The notes under the pieces: model-generated
What the model was told of the DNA's origin: nothing
What the model saw: only the letters and a program-made list of their open reading frames with translations
Databases searched by the model: none
Made by a program: the position numbers and the translations under genes
Assembly (NCBI GenBank): GCA_017860335.1
Contig: JAFNAU010000063.1
Location: 1 to 9,156 of the forward strand
Direction: 5' to 3'
Length of the DNA: 9,156 bases
Origin: Bacteroidota bacterium
Lineage (GTDB): Bacteria > Bacteroidota > Bacteroidia > Bacteroidales > Paludibacteraceae
Part shown: in pieces, positions 1 to 6,410 of the stretch
Layout of the letters: each line of letters begins with the position of its first letter
How positions within the stretch are numbered: the stretch's first letter is position 1

Positions 1-302
1 GATCCATTCATCCAAGCCCAATAATTGCCCTGGTCAAAACTGGTTCCAAGTAAAAAACTTACATTCATACGTGTGTCATCTGCAAAATTATAATCGGTGG
101 GTGGCGTGCATCTTGCAACATCAACAATACAAAGGTATAGATCCTCTGTAAAACCCTGAAAGTTTTTGAAACTGGTAAAGGCATCGTTCGGGTTGATGGC
201 AGCCTCGGGTGCCTGATCGAGATATTCCTCACAACCACCCAATAGGATTGAGCTTGCCAAAATCAGTAAAACGAATTTTATTTTATTTACTATATTTTTC
301 AT
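1..302 (-). CDS. SusD/RagB-family outer-membrane lipoprotein, N-terminal part (cut by left edge)
   Basis: This is the start of a SusD-like glycan-binding lipoprotein, which caps a SusC channel on the cell surface and hands it oligosaccharide. The frame opens at ATG 302-300 and stays open for 100 codons to the left edge, so the C-terminal roughly four fifths are missing. The first 23 residues form a lipoprotein signal peptide: Lys at 2, 7 and 9, a hydrophobic core, then the lipobox LGGC with Cys24 as the lipidated residue. The mature start CEEYLD, with acidic residues right after Cys, resembles both SusD N-termini and Bacteroidota surface-export signals. The following ProAsnAspAlaPhe stretch and aromatic-rich helices fit the SusD N-terminal TPR region. 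It begins 11 nt after the SusC stop, the usual susC-susD order, so it is surely co-transcribed. No Shine-Dalgarno is visible, as is common in this phylum. The substrate cannot be inferred. Confidence 0.88.
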   Translation of the reverse strand, partial: MKNIVNKIKFVLLILASSILLGGCEEYLDQAPEAAINPNDAFTSFKNFQGFTEDLYLCIVDVARCTPPTDYNFADDTRMNVSFLLGTSFDQGNYWAWMNG

Positions 303-313
303 GATACATCAAT

Positions 314-3300
314 TTAAAATTTTAAATCAAAACCAAGATTCACACGATATGTATTAGGATATCCTCCGAATTTTTCTGTTCCATATTCTCTGTCATCAGG
401 CAACTTTGACCAGAAAAAGAGATCGTTTCCATTTAGAAATATCTTAAGGGAAGATAACCCCATGCTCTTCAATTTATTACCACTAAAAGTATATGCTAAT
501 TCGGCTGTTTTTAGTCGCAAATATGAGCCATCGTATAAGTAGTATTGCGCCGTTGAAGATGTAGTTTTCCAGCGAGGCAAAAACGAACTTGCATTGGGGG
601 TTTCTTTCGACCAGTGATCAAGAGTGTGATCGTAAGCCACATCTAAATTCGAAACAAAATTAGCGATGGTAACATTTCGGGTAACATTATTAACTCCATA
701 AAATTGAAGCATTGCGCTGAATCCTTTGTAATCGGACCCAAGAGACAGATTGAAATTGTTTTGCGGACGATTTGAAAAGCCATAAGGAGCAGAATCTTTT
801 GTGCCATCCAAAATTCCATCAGCATTAAAATCCAGCAATCCATAATCGCCGGGTAACCTCTGACCATCATTGCTTGACATGGCAGTGCTGGCATAGATAT
901 CATCCCATGTATTTAAATACCCATAAGAAATCACCGTCTTAGTTTGACCTATCTGATAACCTTCATCTTTTAAATGTGAGTCTAATAGTTCCGGCTCTTC
1001 TTTGTCAATAATCTTGTCAACTGCATGTGTCATGCTGGTATTAAGCCAAAAATGCCATTTCCCAAATTGTTTGTTGAATCGAACTTCAACTTCATAACCA
1101 TTTTTCTTTACACGACCAACGTTTGCAGTTGGAGCGTCGGAGCCAAAATAGGCCGGTAAAATCCGTTGTGATCCCAATAAAAGAATATCAGTACGATCTT
1201 CGGTGAAGTATTCAATATTCGCTGAAATTAAGTTTTTTAATACTGTGAGGTCAAGTCCTAAATTCGATTTCTTTGCCTTTTCCCAGTGAATGTCAGGATT
1301 ACCAAGTACACTTTCGCGATAAATGATATAAGGACTTCTGGTGGCACCGGCAGAAGAAAATGGCATCGAACCTCCATATTTCCATTGGGTTTCATATAAC
1401 CAACGTTGACTTAGACCACTATCATCACCTATTAATCCATACGAATAACGCAATTTAAGTCTGTCGAGCCAGTTAATTTTTTTCATGAATTTTTCGTTAG
1501 AAATTGTCCAACCCACAGCACCCGAAGGGAAAAATGCAAAACGATATTCTGGTCCGAATTTTTCTGAGCCATTATATGCACCGTTAAATTCTGCGAGATA
1601 GCGGTTGTCATAATTATAGGTGGCACGTCCAATCCAGTCCTCACGGTATCGTTGAAATTCGTTACCCGTAGCTCGTTGTTCTCTGGTGAAAACTCCCGTT
1701 GCTGTTACATCGTGCTTACCAAACTCCCTAGCGTAGTTTGTTTGAGCCTGATAATACAACCTTCGGGCTACAGATCCGGGAGTTTCATCATTGACACCCC
1801 AGGGAGTTTCAACCCATGTAAATTGATTGCTTCCCGTAATCGGAGCAATTGTAATGTATTTATTTGGGTCTTCACCTGGTAACATATCTTCAATAGCAGG
1901 ATCTATATATTTAGTAGCATAAGATGAGTTATCAACTAAAGCGCTTGATGAGCCAAAACTGTTGTCAAACGACAGGCTTGCGCTAAAACTTAAACCTTTC
2001 GTTATAAAGTCAAGTTTTTGAGTAAGACCTAAGTCAGTGGTTAAGTTAGTTGTAGTAGTGGTTGAATAACCGTAATTTGCCATCATTGCAGCAGAGTTAG
2101 CCATTCTCATATCAATGTTGTTGCTTTTACCCCAGCGTCCATCTGCATATTGCGGTAAAAATGCATTTGGTGGTAGCTGATAATATGCAAGTAAAGTATA
2201 TCCCAAGTCGGCTTGAGGACTTCTTTTTCGACTGTAAATACCAGCAAGATTAAATTTTAACAAAGTTGTTTTTGTTAAATTCAAATCGAGGTTGGTTCTA
2301 AAGTTAAATTTATCGAATCCCATTCCCGGCTTATATCCTCTGCCATTATCCATAATCTTAAAAATATCACTCTGATTATTATATGCCAACGAGCTGAAGT
2401 ATTTGGCAAAATCGGTTCCGCCTGATACATTAATATTTGCACGAGTATCAAATGTATAATCTTTCAGGGTCTCATCCTGCCAGTCAACGTTAGGGTATGC
2501 TTCCGGATATTTGAGGTTTTGCTGATTTCTGTATCGTTCAACAATCGCTATCGGGGTATAATCTCCCCAGGAAGCTTCGTTTATTCCCACTTCACGTTCA
2601 ATAGCCGAATTTTTAATCAAATAGGTATCGTAAGCATCAAGTTTACTTAATAATTTAGAAACAAACTTGGTTGTTGTAGTTGCCGAAACACTTAATACAG
2701 GCTTGCCTTTGCCACCACGCTTGGTTGTAATAAGAATTACACCGTTAGCACCTTTAACCCCGTAAACAGCAGTTGCAGAAGCATCTTTGAGTATTGAAAT
2801 GTTATCAACTTCGTTTATATCAATATCTTTCATACTGCGTTCAACACCATCAACAAGAATATATGGTTCACCTCCGTTCCAGGTTCCCTGTCCGCGAATA
2901 AAAATGATTGGGCTGTCATCACCGGGCTGTCCGGTTGACTGAATAGTAGTTAAACCTGGCAAAAGACCAGTAAGGGCGCTACCTAAATTGCTTACTCCTC
3001 CAACGCGCTGAAGTTCTTTGCTCGATGTTGTAGCTATTGCGCCTACTAAACTTGCTTTCTTTTGTACACCATAACCTACTGCTACAACCTCATTTAATAG
3101 TACAGCCTTATCGGTGAGTACAACATTATATATTGTTTTCTTCTCAACTTTTATTTCCTGCGAATCCATACCGATGCATGAGATTAGTAACGTCTCATTT
3201 TCGCGCACATTCGAAAGTGAAAATTTTCCGTTTTTATCGGTAATAGCTCCATTACTGGTACCTTTAACCAAAACAGTTGCCCCGATTATGGCAACACCTG

Positions 3301-3412
3301 TTTCGTCGGTAACTGTACCGGAAATTCTAAGTGAATTAGCCTGTGAAAACAAAGGCTCTGATAGACAGACCAATGTCAAGGTCAATAGAATTACTTTGAT
3401 TATTTTCCCCAT
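314..3412 (-). CDS. SusC/RagA-family TonB-dependent outer-membrane transporter
   Basis: This is a complete 1032-residue SusC-like transporter, normal length for the family. It imports oligosaccharides or glycosides across the outer membrane using TonB energy. Residues 1 to about 25 are a Sec signal peptide (Lys3, Lys6, hydrophobic core, cleavage near PheSerGlnAla). Residues about 28-115 form the carboxypeptidase-D-regulatory-like beta-sandwich (ISGTVTDETG, then GATVLVKGT). The segment NEVVAVGYG at 107-115 matches the SusC TonB-box-like motif. The plug follows at about 116-233, with FIRGQG, PYILVDGVE and the hallmark GVKGANGVILITTKRG. The 22-strand barrel fills the rest and ends in an aromatic-terminated strand (GFDLKF). 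There is no N-terminal STN domain, so signalling to an anti-sigma factor is not expected. The partial susD-like gene follows 11 nt downstream. A MITE-like element sits about 88 bp upstream of the ATG. Confidence 0.96.
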   Translation of the reverse strand: MGKIIKVILLTLTLVCLSEPLFSQANSLRISGTVTDETGVAIIGATVLVKGTSNGAITDKNGKFSLSNVRENETLLISCIGMDSQEIKVEKKTIYNVVLTDKAVLLNEVVAVGYGVQKKASLVGAIATTSSKELQRVGGVSNLGSALTGLLPGLTTIQSTGQPGDDSPIIFIRGQGTWNGGEPYILVDGVERSMKDIDINEVDNISILKDASATAVYGVKGANGVILITTKRGGKGKPVLSVSATTTTKFVSKLLSKLDAYDTYLIKNSAIEREVGINEASWGDYTPIAIVERYRNQQNLKYPEAYPNVDWQDETLKDYTFDTRANINVSGGTDFAKYFSSLAYNNQSDIFKIMDNGRGYKPGMGFDKFNFRTNLDLNLTKTTLLKFNLAGIYSRKRSPQADLGYTLLAYYQLPPNAFLPQYADGRWGKSNNIDMRMANSAAMMANYGYSTTTTTNLTTDLGLTQKLDFITKGLSFSASLSFDNSFGSSSALVDNSSYATKYIDPAIEDMLPGEDPNKYITIAPITGSNQFTWVETPWGVNDETPGSVARRLYYQAQTNYAREFGKHDVTATGVFTREQRATGNEFQRYREDWIGRATYNYDNRYLAEFNGAYNGSEKFGPEYRFAFFPSGAVGWTISNEKFMKKINWLDRLKLRYSYGLIGDDSGLSQRWLYETQWKYGGSMPFSSAGATRSPYIIYRESVLGNPDIHWEKAKKSNLGLDLTVLKNLISANIEYFTEDRTDILLLGSQRILPAYFGSDAPTANVGRVKKNGYEVEVRFNKQFGKWHFWLNTSMTHAVDKIIDKEEPELLDSHLKDEGYQIGQTKTVISYGYLNTWDDIYASTAMSSNDGQRLPGDYGLLDFNADGILDGTKDSAPYGFSNRPQNNFNLSLGSDYKGFSAMLQFYGVNNVTRNVTIANFVSNLDVAYDHTLDHWSKETPNASSFLPRWKTTSSTAQYYLYDGSYLRLKTAELAYTFSGNKLKSMGLSSLKIFLNGNDLFFWSKLPDDREYGTEKFGGYPNTYRVNLGFDLKF

Positions 3413-3491
3413 TTTAATTGATTGTAAAATATGTTTTTAATGAATTAGTATTTGAATTTCTGTGCAAAACGATTGTAACTAGAAACAATCG

Positions 3492-3499
3492 ATAGATTA
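3492..3499. repeat. Left copy of 8-bp target-site duplication
   Basis: ATAGATTA at 3492-3499 recurs exactly at 3689-3696, immediately outside the right terminal repeat. An exact 8-bp direct repeat abutting both ends of an inverted-repeat-bounded segment is the signature of transposition. Confidence 0.7.
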
Positions 3500-3502
3500 A
3501 GG

Positions 3503-3518
3503 AGGGCACTGAAAAAGT
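3503..3518 (+). repeat. Left terminal inverted repeat of MITE-like element
   Basis: AGGGCACTGAAAAAGT pairs with positions 3673-3688 with one mismatch (G versus T at the fourth base). Confidence 0.7.
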
Positions 3519-3532
3519 ATAGCTAAATTAAA

Positions 3533-3560
3533 GGTTTGTACAATTTTGTTTGTACAAGCC
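3533..3560. other. Strong 11-bp hairpin inside the MITE-like element
   Basis: Positions 3533-3543 pair with 3550-3560: eleven pairs including one T-G, around a 6-nt loop (TTTTGT). The arms come from two copies of TTTGTACAA (3535-3543 and 3549-3557), each containing the self-complementary octamer TTGTACAA, so the site is both a direct and an inverted repeat. On the plus strand it is followed by CTTTTCC, and on the minus strand by CTTTAATTT. It could therefore act as a weak terminator in either direction, or as a structural element of the mobile unit. The SusC mRNA would contain it if transcription starts upstream of the element. Confidence 0.55.
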
Positions 3561-3672
3561 CTTTTCCTTGCCGAATTTGAAGAAACATTCACTCTTTGTT
3601 ACAAATAAGCCACTCTCAGACCATCAAATTGCCAATTTTGTGAGTCTTTTTTCTCTTTGAATTTCTAAAGGG

Positions 3673-3688
3673 ACTTTTTCAGTGACCT
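3673..3688 (-). repeat. Right terminal inverted repeat of MITE-like element
   Basis: Read on the minus strand this is AGGTCACTGAAAAAGT, matching the left end at 15 of 16 positions. It abuts the right copy of the 8-bp direct repeat with no gap. Confidence 0.7.
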
Positions 3689-3696
3689 ATAGATTA
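3689..3696. repeat. Right copy of 8-bp target-site duplication
   Basis: ATAGATTA is identical to 3492-3499 and begins at the base after the right terminal repeat. Confidence 0.7.
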
Positions 3697-3847
3697 TGTA
3701 GTGCTTTTTTTATTCATGGCGTTTTTGATTTGTGATTTTTACATTAGATATTTGAATAAAATGTTAATTGAATATCATTCTTAACACAATGTAAAATTAC
3801 GTTATGGAAATCTTAAAAAATATAGCTTTCCTTATTAATTATATGGA

Positions 3848-3876
3848 CAAAATTACAGTCTTTTTGCATGTGGCAA
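3848..3876 (-). promoter_or_regulatory. Candidate Bacteroidota-type promoter for the SusC gene
   Basis: On the minus strand, TAATTTTG (3855-3848) fits the Bacteroides -7 consensus TAnnTTTG perfectly. A TTG (3876-3874) lies 18 bp upstream, close to but slightly short of the usual spacing for the -33 TTTG. Transcription would start near 3840 and give a leader of roughly 430 nt that crosses the MITE-like element. I saw no better match between the element and the ATG. AT-rich DNA makes chance matches common, so this is tentative. Confidence 0.27.
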
Positions 3877-3900
3877 GCTCGAAAAAATCACAAGTTTATT

Positions 3901-4062
3901 GATAAGGAAAGGGATAAAAACTACATTCCCCGTTTCGGGGTAAGGATGGATCTCGAACAGGCTGAAAACTTTAGCGCCATAATAATTTCTGGACTTCACT
4001 GACTTTCATTCTTGTCTGAATTTAATTTTGTGCCACATGATAATTGCAATCAAATAGGCATA
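3901..4062 (+). pseudogene. Possible relic of a GH2 beta-galactosidase C-terminal domain
   Basis: One plus-strand frame contains two segments resembling conserved motifs of the C-terminal beta-sandwich of GH2 beta-galactosidases (Bgal_small_N, PF02929). YIPRFGVRMDL (3922-3954) resembles the PRxGxRmxLp motif. FVPHDNCNQ (4027-4053) resembles the YvxPQENGN motif. Both are in the same frame, interrupted by TGA at 4000-4002. The interval between them is about 25 residues shorter than I expect, and the GRGPxENYxDR motif that should lie there is missing. That pattern fits a decayed, internally deleted gene end. It runs opposite to all other genes. The motif matches are from memory and individually degenerate, so chance similarity remains possible. 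Confidence 0.35.
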
Positions 4063-4255
4063 AGCAAATTTTTAAGAGTAACTTTTCTTACTTTCATTTG
4101 CTGTTTTTATGTGAATCAGTGTTTTTGAAAAATGAAAAATGAAAGCAGTCAATATTCTGTCAAAAAAATGAATGTGTAATCTGCAAGTAGATCTAACTTT
4201 TCCGATTAATTATTTTTTTCCTTAAGACACAATCATCAAACGCCAATAAACAGAA

Positions 4256-5917
4256 TTATCCTCTTGTAATTTCTTCTTTATCGGCATCCCAGTACATGGT
4301 TCTGCCTTCCAGATAGGCACGGGTTCCCATATGGGAGGTGATAGCTTCATGGAATCCTTCTTCAATTCCACAGGAAGTTTTTTTACCCGTACGGATACAA
4401 TCTATCCATTCTTTCAGGTGTAAAAAAGTGGTATTATAGCGTTTCCCGTTTACGTAGGAGTAAAGCAATCCTCTTTCAGCAAAATAGAGTTGTGTGGCAG
4501 ATGAAACAGCATCAACATCTTTCTGACCGGGAGTATAGTTGTAAAACGGTTTTCCAGGTTTTATCAATCCTTTTTCAATTTGATCCTTATACTGTACTGA
4601 TTGAGGATCAACTGTAACAGTAATTGAGTTTCCTATTTCCATCGTGGCATCGTGTCCCATAAACTTGCGTGGACGGTTAAACTGATTGGCCAGGGTAGCT
4701 GAATAAAGCAATGCCAATTTTCTCTTTTTATATTCAAATGTGGTTTGCAAAACATCAGGTACGGTTCTTCCATCCTTAAAGAAATAAACGCCTCCGGAGG
4801 AAGTTGCTGCATCCGGAATTCCTAAATTCATGATCTGATTGATGGCGTCAAACTCATGTGTTAGCAAGTCGCCACTCAATCCGGTGCTGTAATCCCACCA
4901 GCAACGCCAACGGAAAAACCGTTCCAGACTGAACTTATCCCTTGAATCCGGTCCTATGTATTTTGCCAGTCCATTCGAAGTCATATAGTCCATGTATTCT
5001 TTCACCCGATCCGGATCGCCTTCAAACTGTTTCCAATCGATGGTTCGTGGATTCGCATCAGGATGAATGGGATAGACCCACGCACCATTCGGGTCATTTC
5101 GGTTGGTGCTGGTTTCTATCAACGTAACAGATCCGAGTAATCCTTTTTCAACGATCTCTTTTCCGCGTTTATAGGTTTCAATCTGACGATTCTGATGTCC
5201 GAGCTGAAAAGCAAGTTTGCTGTTTCTCAGCACTTCTCTCAGGGCATACGTTTCAGGCACAGTCCACGTCATCGGTTTTTCCACATACACGTGTTTACCG
5301 GCTTTTATGGCATCCATTGTCATGGTTCCGTGCCAGTGGTCGGGTGTGGCAATAATTACAGCATCCACATCGGGAGCAGCAAGTAATTCTTTATAAGTGT
5401 TATAGCGTTTCGGCATTTCTCCAAACCTGCCATTCAGTGCTTCGCGATGGATATTAGCCCCTGCTAAAATAGCATTTTGAGCATGTACATCGAAAATATC
5501 ACATACCGCAGTGATCTTTATCTGCAGATCTTCCTGTTCCATGAAGTCCTTATAGCGTGTATCCTTAGAGTTTTTCCTGAGTTCCTTTTTTAATTCTTCG
5601 ACTTTTTCGGGAGTGGCAAAACCAATTGCCTGCATCAAACTAATTCCTCTGCTCCCAACCCCAATAATGCCTATTCTAATTATCTTGCCATCTGATACAG
5701 GAGCAGGTGCAGGATTTTCCTGAAAATGAAACATATCGGCAACCTGACGGTTGGTATGTTCTTTTTGGGTTTTTTTATACACACCGTAAGCCATTGCACC
5801 CAGTACTGGTAAGGTAGCCAATGTTTTCAATGCATCACGTCGTCCTTTGGATATGTTTTGCCCTGAACTTTCACTGGTTGTTTTTTTTTCGTTATCCTGA
5901 TTCTCTGTAGTTGACAT
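4256..5917 (-). CDS. Gfo/Idh/MocA-family oxidoreductase with twin-arginine N-terminus
   Basis: This 553-residue protein is an NAD(P)-dependent sugar oxidoreductase, probably oxidising a pyranose or glycoside hydroxyl. The N-terminus has a Tat-like motif (GRRDALKTL, Arg26-Arg27) and a short hydrophobic stretch (about 32-47), but no clear cleavage site, so it may be exported and stay anchored. The Rossmann fold starts at about 79, with the dinucleotide motif GVGSRG at 86-91, then ITAVCD, TPDHWHG at 191-197 and the family's EKP at 213-215, whose Lys is catalytic. The substrate domain includes HQNR (241-244) and GLSGDLLTHEFDAIN (346-360), where the His fits the usual catalytic position. It is longer than a plain 350-residue member because of the export region and insertions, as in exported Bacteroidota homologues. 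The ATG lies 5 nt after the DoxX stop, so it is the last gene of the operon. Its partner DUF1080 suggests glucoside 3-dehydrogenase activity. Confidence 0.92.
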   Translation of the reverse strand: MSTTENQDNEKKTTSESSGQNISKGRRDALKTLATLPVLGAMAYGVYKKTQKEHTNRQVADMFHFQENPAPAPVSDGKIIRIGIIGVGSRGISLMQAIGFATPEKVEELKKELRKNSKDTRYKDFMEQEDLQIKITAVCDIFDVHAQNAILAGANIHREALNGRFGEMPKRYNTYKELLAAPDVDAVIIATPDHWHGTMTMDAIKAGKHVYVEKPMTWTVPETYALREVLRNSKLAFQLGHQNRQIETYKRGKEIVEKGLLGSVTLIETSTNRNDPNGAWVYPIHPDANPRTIDWKQFEGDPDRVKEYMDYMTSNGLAKYIGPDSRDKFSLERFFRWRCWWDYSTGLSGDLLTHEFDAINQIMNLGIPDAATSSGGVYFFKDGRTVPDVLQTTFEYKKRKLALLYSATLANQFNRPRKFMGHDATMEIGNSITVTVDPQSVQYKDQIEKGLIKPGKPFYNYTPGQKDVDAVSSATQLYFAERGLLYSYVNGKRYNTTFLHLKEWIDCIRTGKKTSCGIEEGFHEAITSHMGTRAYLEGRTMYWDADKEEITRG

Positions 5918-5922
5918 AAAAA

Positions 5923-6408
5923 TTAAGCTTTTTTGTTTTTGAAAATAATTCGGTCAAATCCTATTCGTTTGGCTGTTGGAAAAGCCATCAGCACGAAAAC
6001 CGAACACAGCATCACTATATTTTTATTAATCCATAAATAGGAGCCTTCCGGGGGAAGTAAATAGGTAGCATTCAGAGAAGCAGGATGTGATAAATAATAC
6101 AAAGTCAATAAAGCAATGGCTCCGATATAACCGAGCTTTTCGAATAATCCTAAAATTAAAAATAATCCAATTAATATTAATCCGTAAATATTCACCGCAT
6201 CAATAAACGGCATCAAAGCCTGGTTTTGTCCCATTGATTTGAATAAACCGGCGAACAAACCCTGCGAATCCATCAGATACCCATACGATGTCCAACCGGG
6301 AGTGAAAAACTTTGATAAACCCTCATAAAGGAAATACCAACCAATTACCACCCGCAATGCTATTAAACAAAATAACTGGATTTTACTAAAAGATCTTTTC
6401 TCAATCAT
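5923..6408 (-). CDS. DoxX-family four-helix membrane protein
   Basis: This is a 161-residue inner-membrane protein of the DoxX/DoxD family. Four hydrophobic segments are visible at about 12-30, 66-86, 91-107 and 129-146. The first helix carries the family-like sequence ALRVVIGWYFLYEGLSKF. The C-terminus is basic (KNKKA), fitting a cytoplasmic tail. DoxD is known as a subunit of a thiosulfate:quinone oxidoreductase, but most DoxX proteins have no assigned reaction. Here the gene sits between a DUF1080 protein and a Gfo/Idh/MocA enzyme. The ATG follows the upstream stop by 2 nt (TAAGAATG) and the stop precedes the next ATG by 5 nt, so translational coupling is likely. A role in passing electrons from the sugar oxidation to the quinone pool is possible but is inference from position only. 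Confidence 0.88.
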   Translation of the reverse strand: MIEKRSFSKIQLFCLIALRVVIGWYFLYEGLSKFFTPGWTSYGYLMDSQGLFAGLFKSMGQNQALMPFIDAVNIYGLILIGLFLILGLFEKLGYIGAIALLTLYYLSHPASLNATYLLPPEGSYLWINKNIVMLCSVFVLMAFPTAKRIGFDRIIFKNKKA

Positions 6409-6410
6409 TC

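Larger units (their letters stand above)
3500..3688. mobile_element. MITE-like non-autonomous element, 189 bp
   Basis: The segment is bounded by inverted repeats: AGGGCACTGAAAAAGT at 3503-3518 and, on the other strand, AGGTCACTGAAAAAGT at 3688-3673 (15 of 16 identical). Taking the flanking duplication as the limit, the left end starts AGGAGGG, three bases longer than the right end. An exact 8-bp direct repeat flanks it. There is no transposase frame inside, so it must have been moved in trans, or be the internal-deletion remnant of a full insertion sequence. The terminal bases remind me of Bacteroidota insertion sequences ending in CACTGAAAAAGT, but I cannot name the family. It lies in the leader of the SusC gene, 88 bp before its ATG. 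Confidence 0.65.
3413..4255. other. 843-bp intergenic region without an intact gene
   Basis: This stretch separates the SusC gene from the stop of the oxidoreductase gene, and both are read leftward. It is strongly AT-rich and has no convincing intact coding frame. From left to right it contains about 87 bp of SusC leader, the MITE-like element with its flanking repeats (3492-3696), an AT-rich stretch with a weak promoter candidate (3848-3876), and a possible GH2 relic on the plus strand (3901-4062). The last 190 bp before the oxidoreductase stop show only low-complexity A/T runs, including about two and a half copies of GAAAAAT at 4127-4144. I found no clear factor-independent terminator for the upstream operon. 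Confidence 0.8.

Noticed and set aside
1..4. Window starting exactly at GATC, suggesting a Sau3AI or BamHI cloning junction
   Set aside because: A 4-base site at the edge is uninformative, and the SusD frame gives no sign of a junction.
643..903. 86-codon minus-strand frame inside the SusC gene
   Set aside because: It overlaps conserved SusC barrel sequence in another frame and shows no independent protein features.
3928..3940. Perfect 5-bp hairpin CCCCGTTTCGGGG as a terminator
   Set aside because: The stem is short, neither strand has a T-run directly after it, and it coincides with the Pro-Arg-Phe-Gly codons of the putative GH2 relic, which explain the palindrome.
3844..3975. Minus-strand open stretch across the same DNA as the GH2 relic, at first resembling a transposase fragment
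   Set aside because: It has no start codon or recognisable family motif, and reads as the complement of the plus-strand frame, which has the more specific motif matches.
4014..4077. Short minus-strand frame ending KIKFRQE as a transposase C-terminus
   Set aside because: It is only about 21 codons between stops, without a motif I can assign, in low-complexity AT-rich DNA.
4091..4145. Nine-base inverted repeat CTTTCATTT / AAATGAAAG and tandem GAAAAAT copies
   Set aside because: The repeat is short, A/T-dominated and separated by 37 nt; it is expected by chance in this composition and has no link to a gene start.
4168..4215. Possible terminator downstream of the oxidoreductase gene (ATCT/AGAT stem and A/T runs)
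   Set aside because: The stem is only 4 bp and not directly followed by a T-run on the transcribed strand; the T-rich tract at 4210-4217 becomes an A-run on the minus strand.
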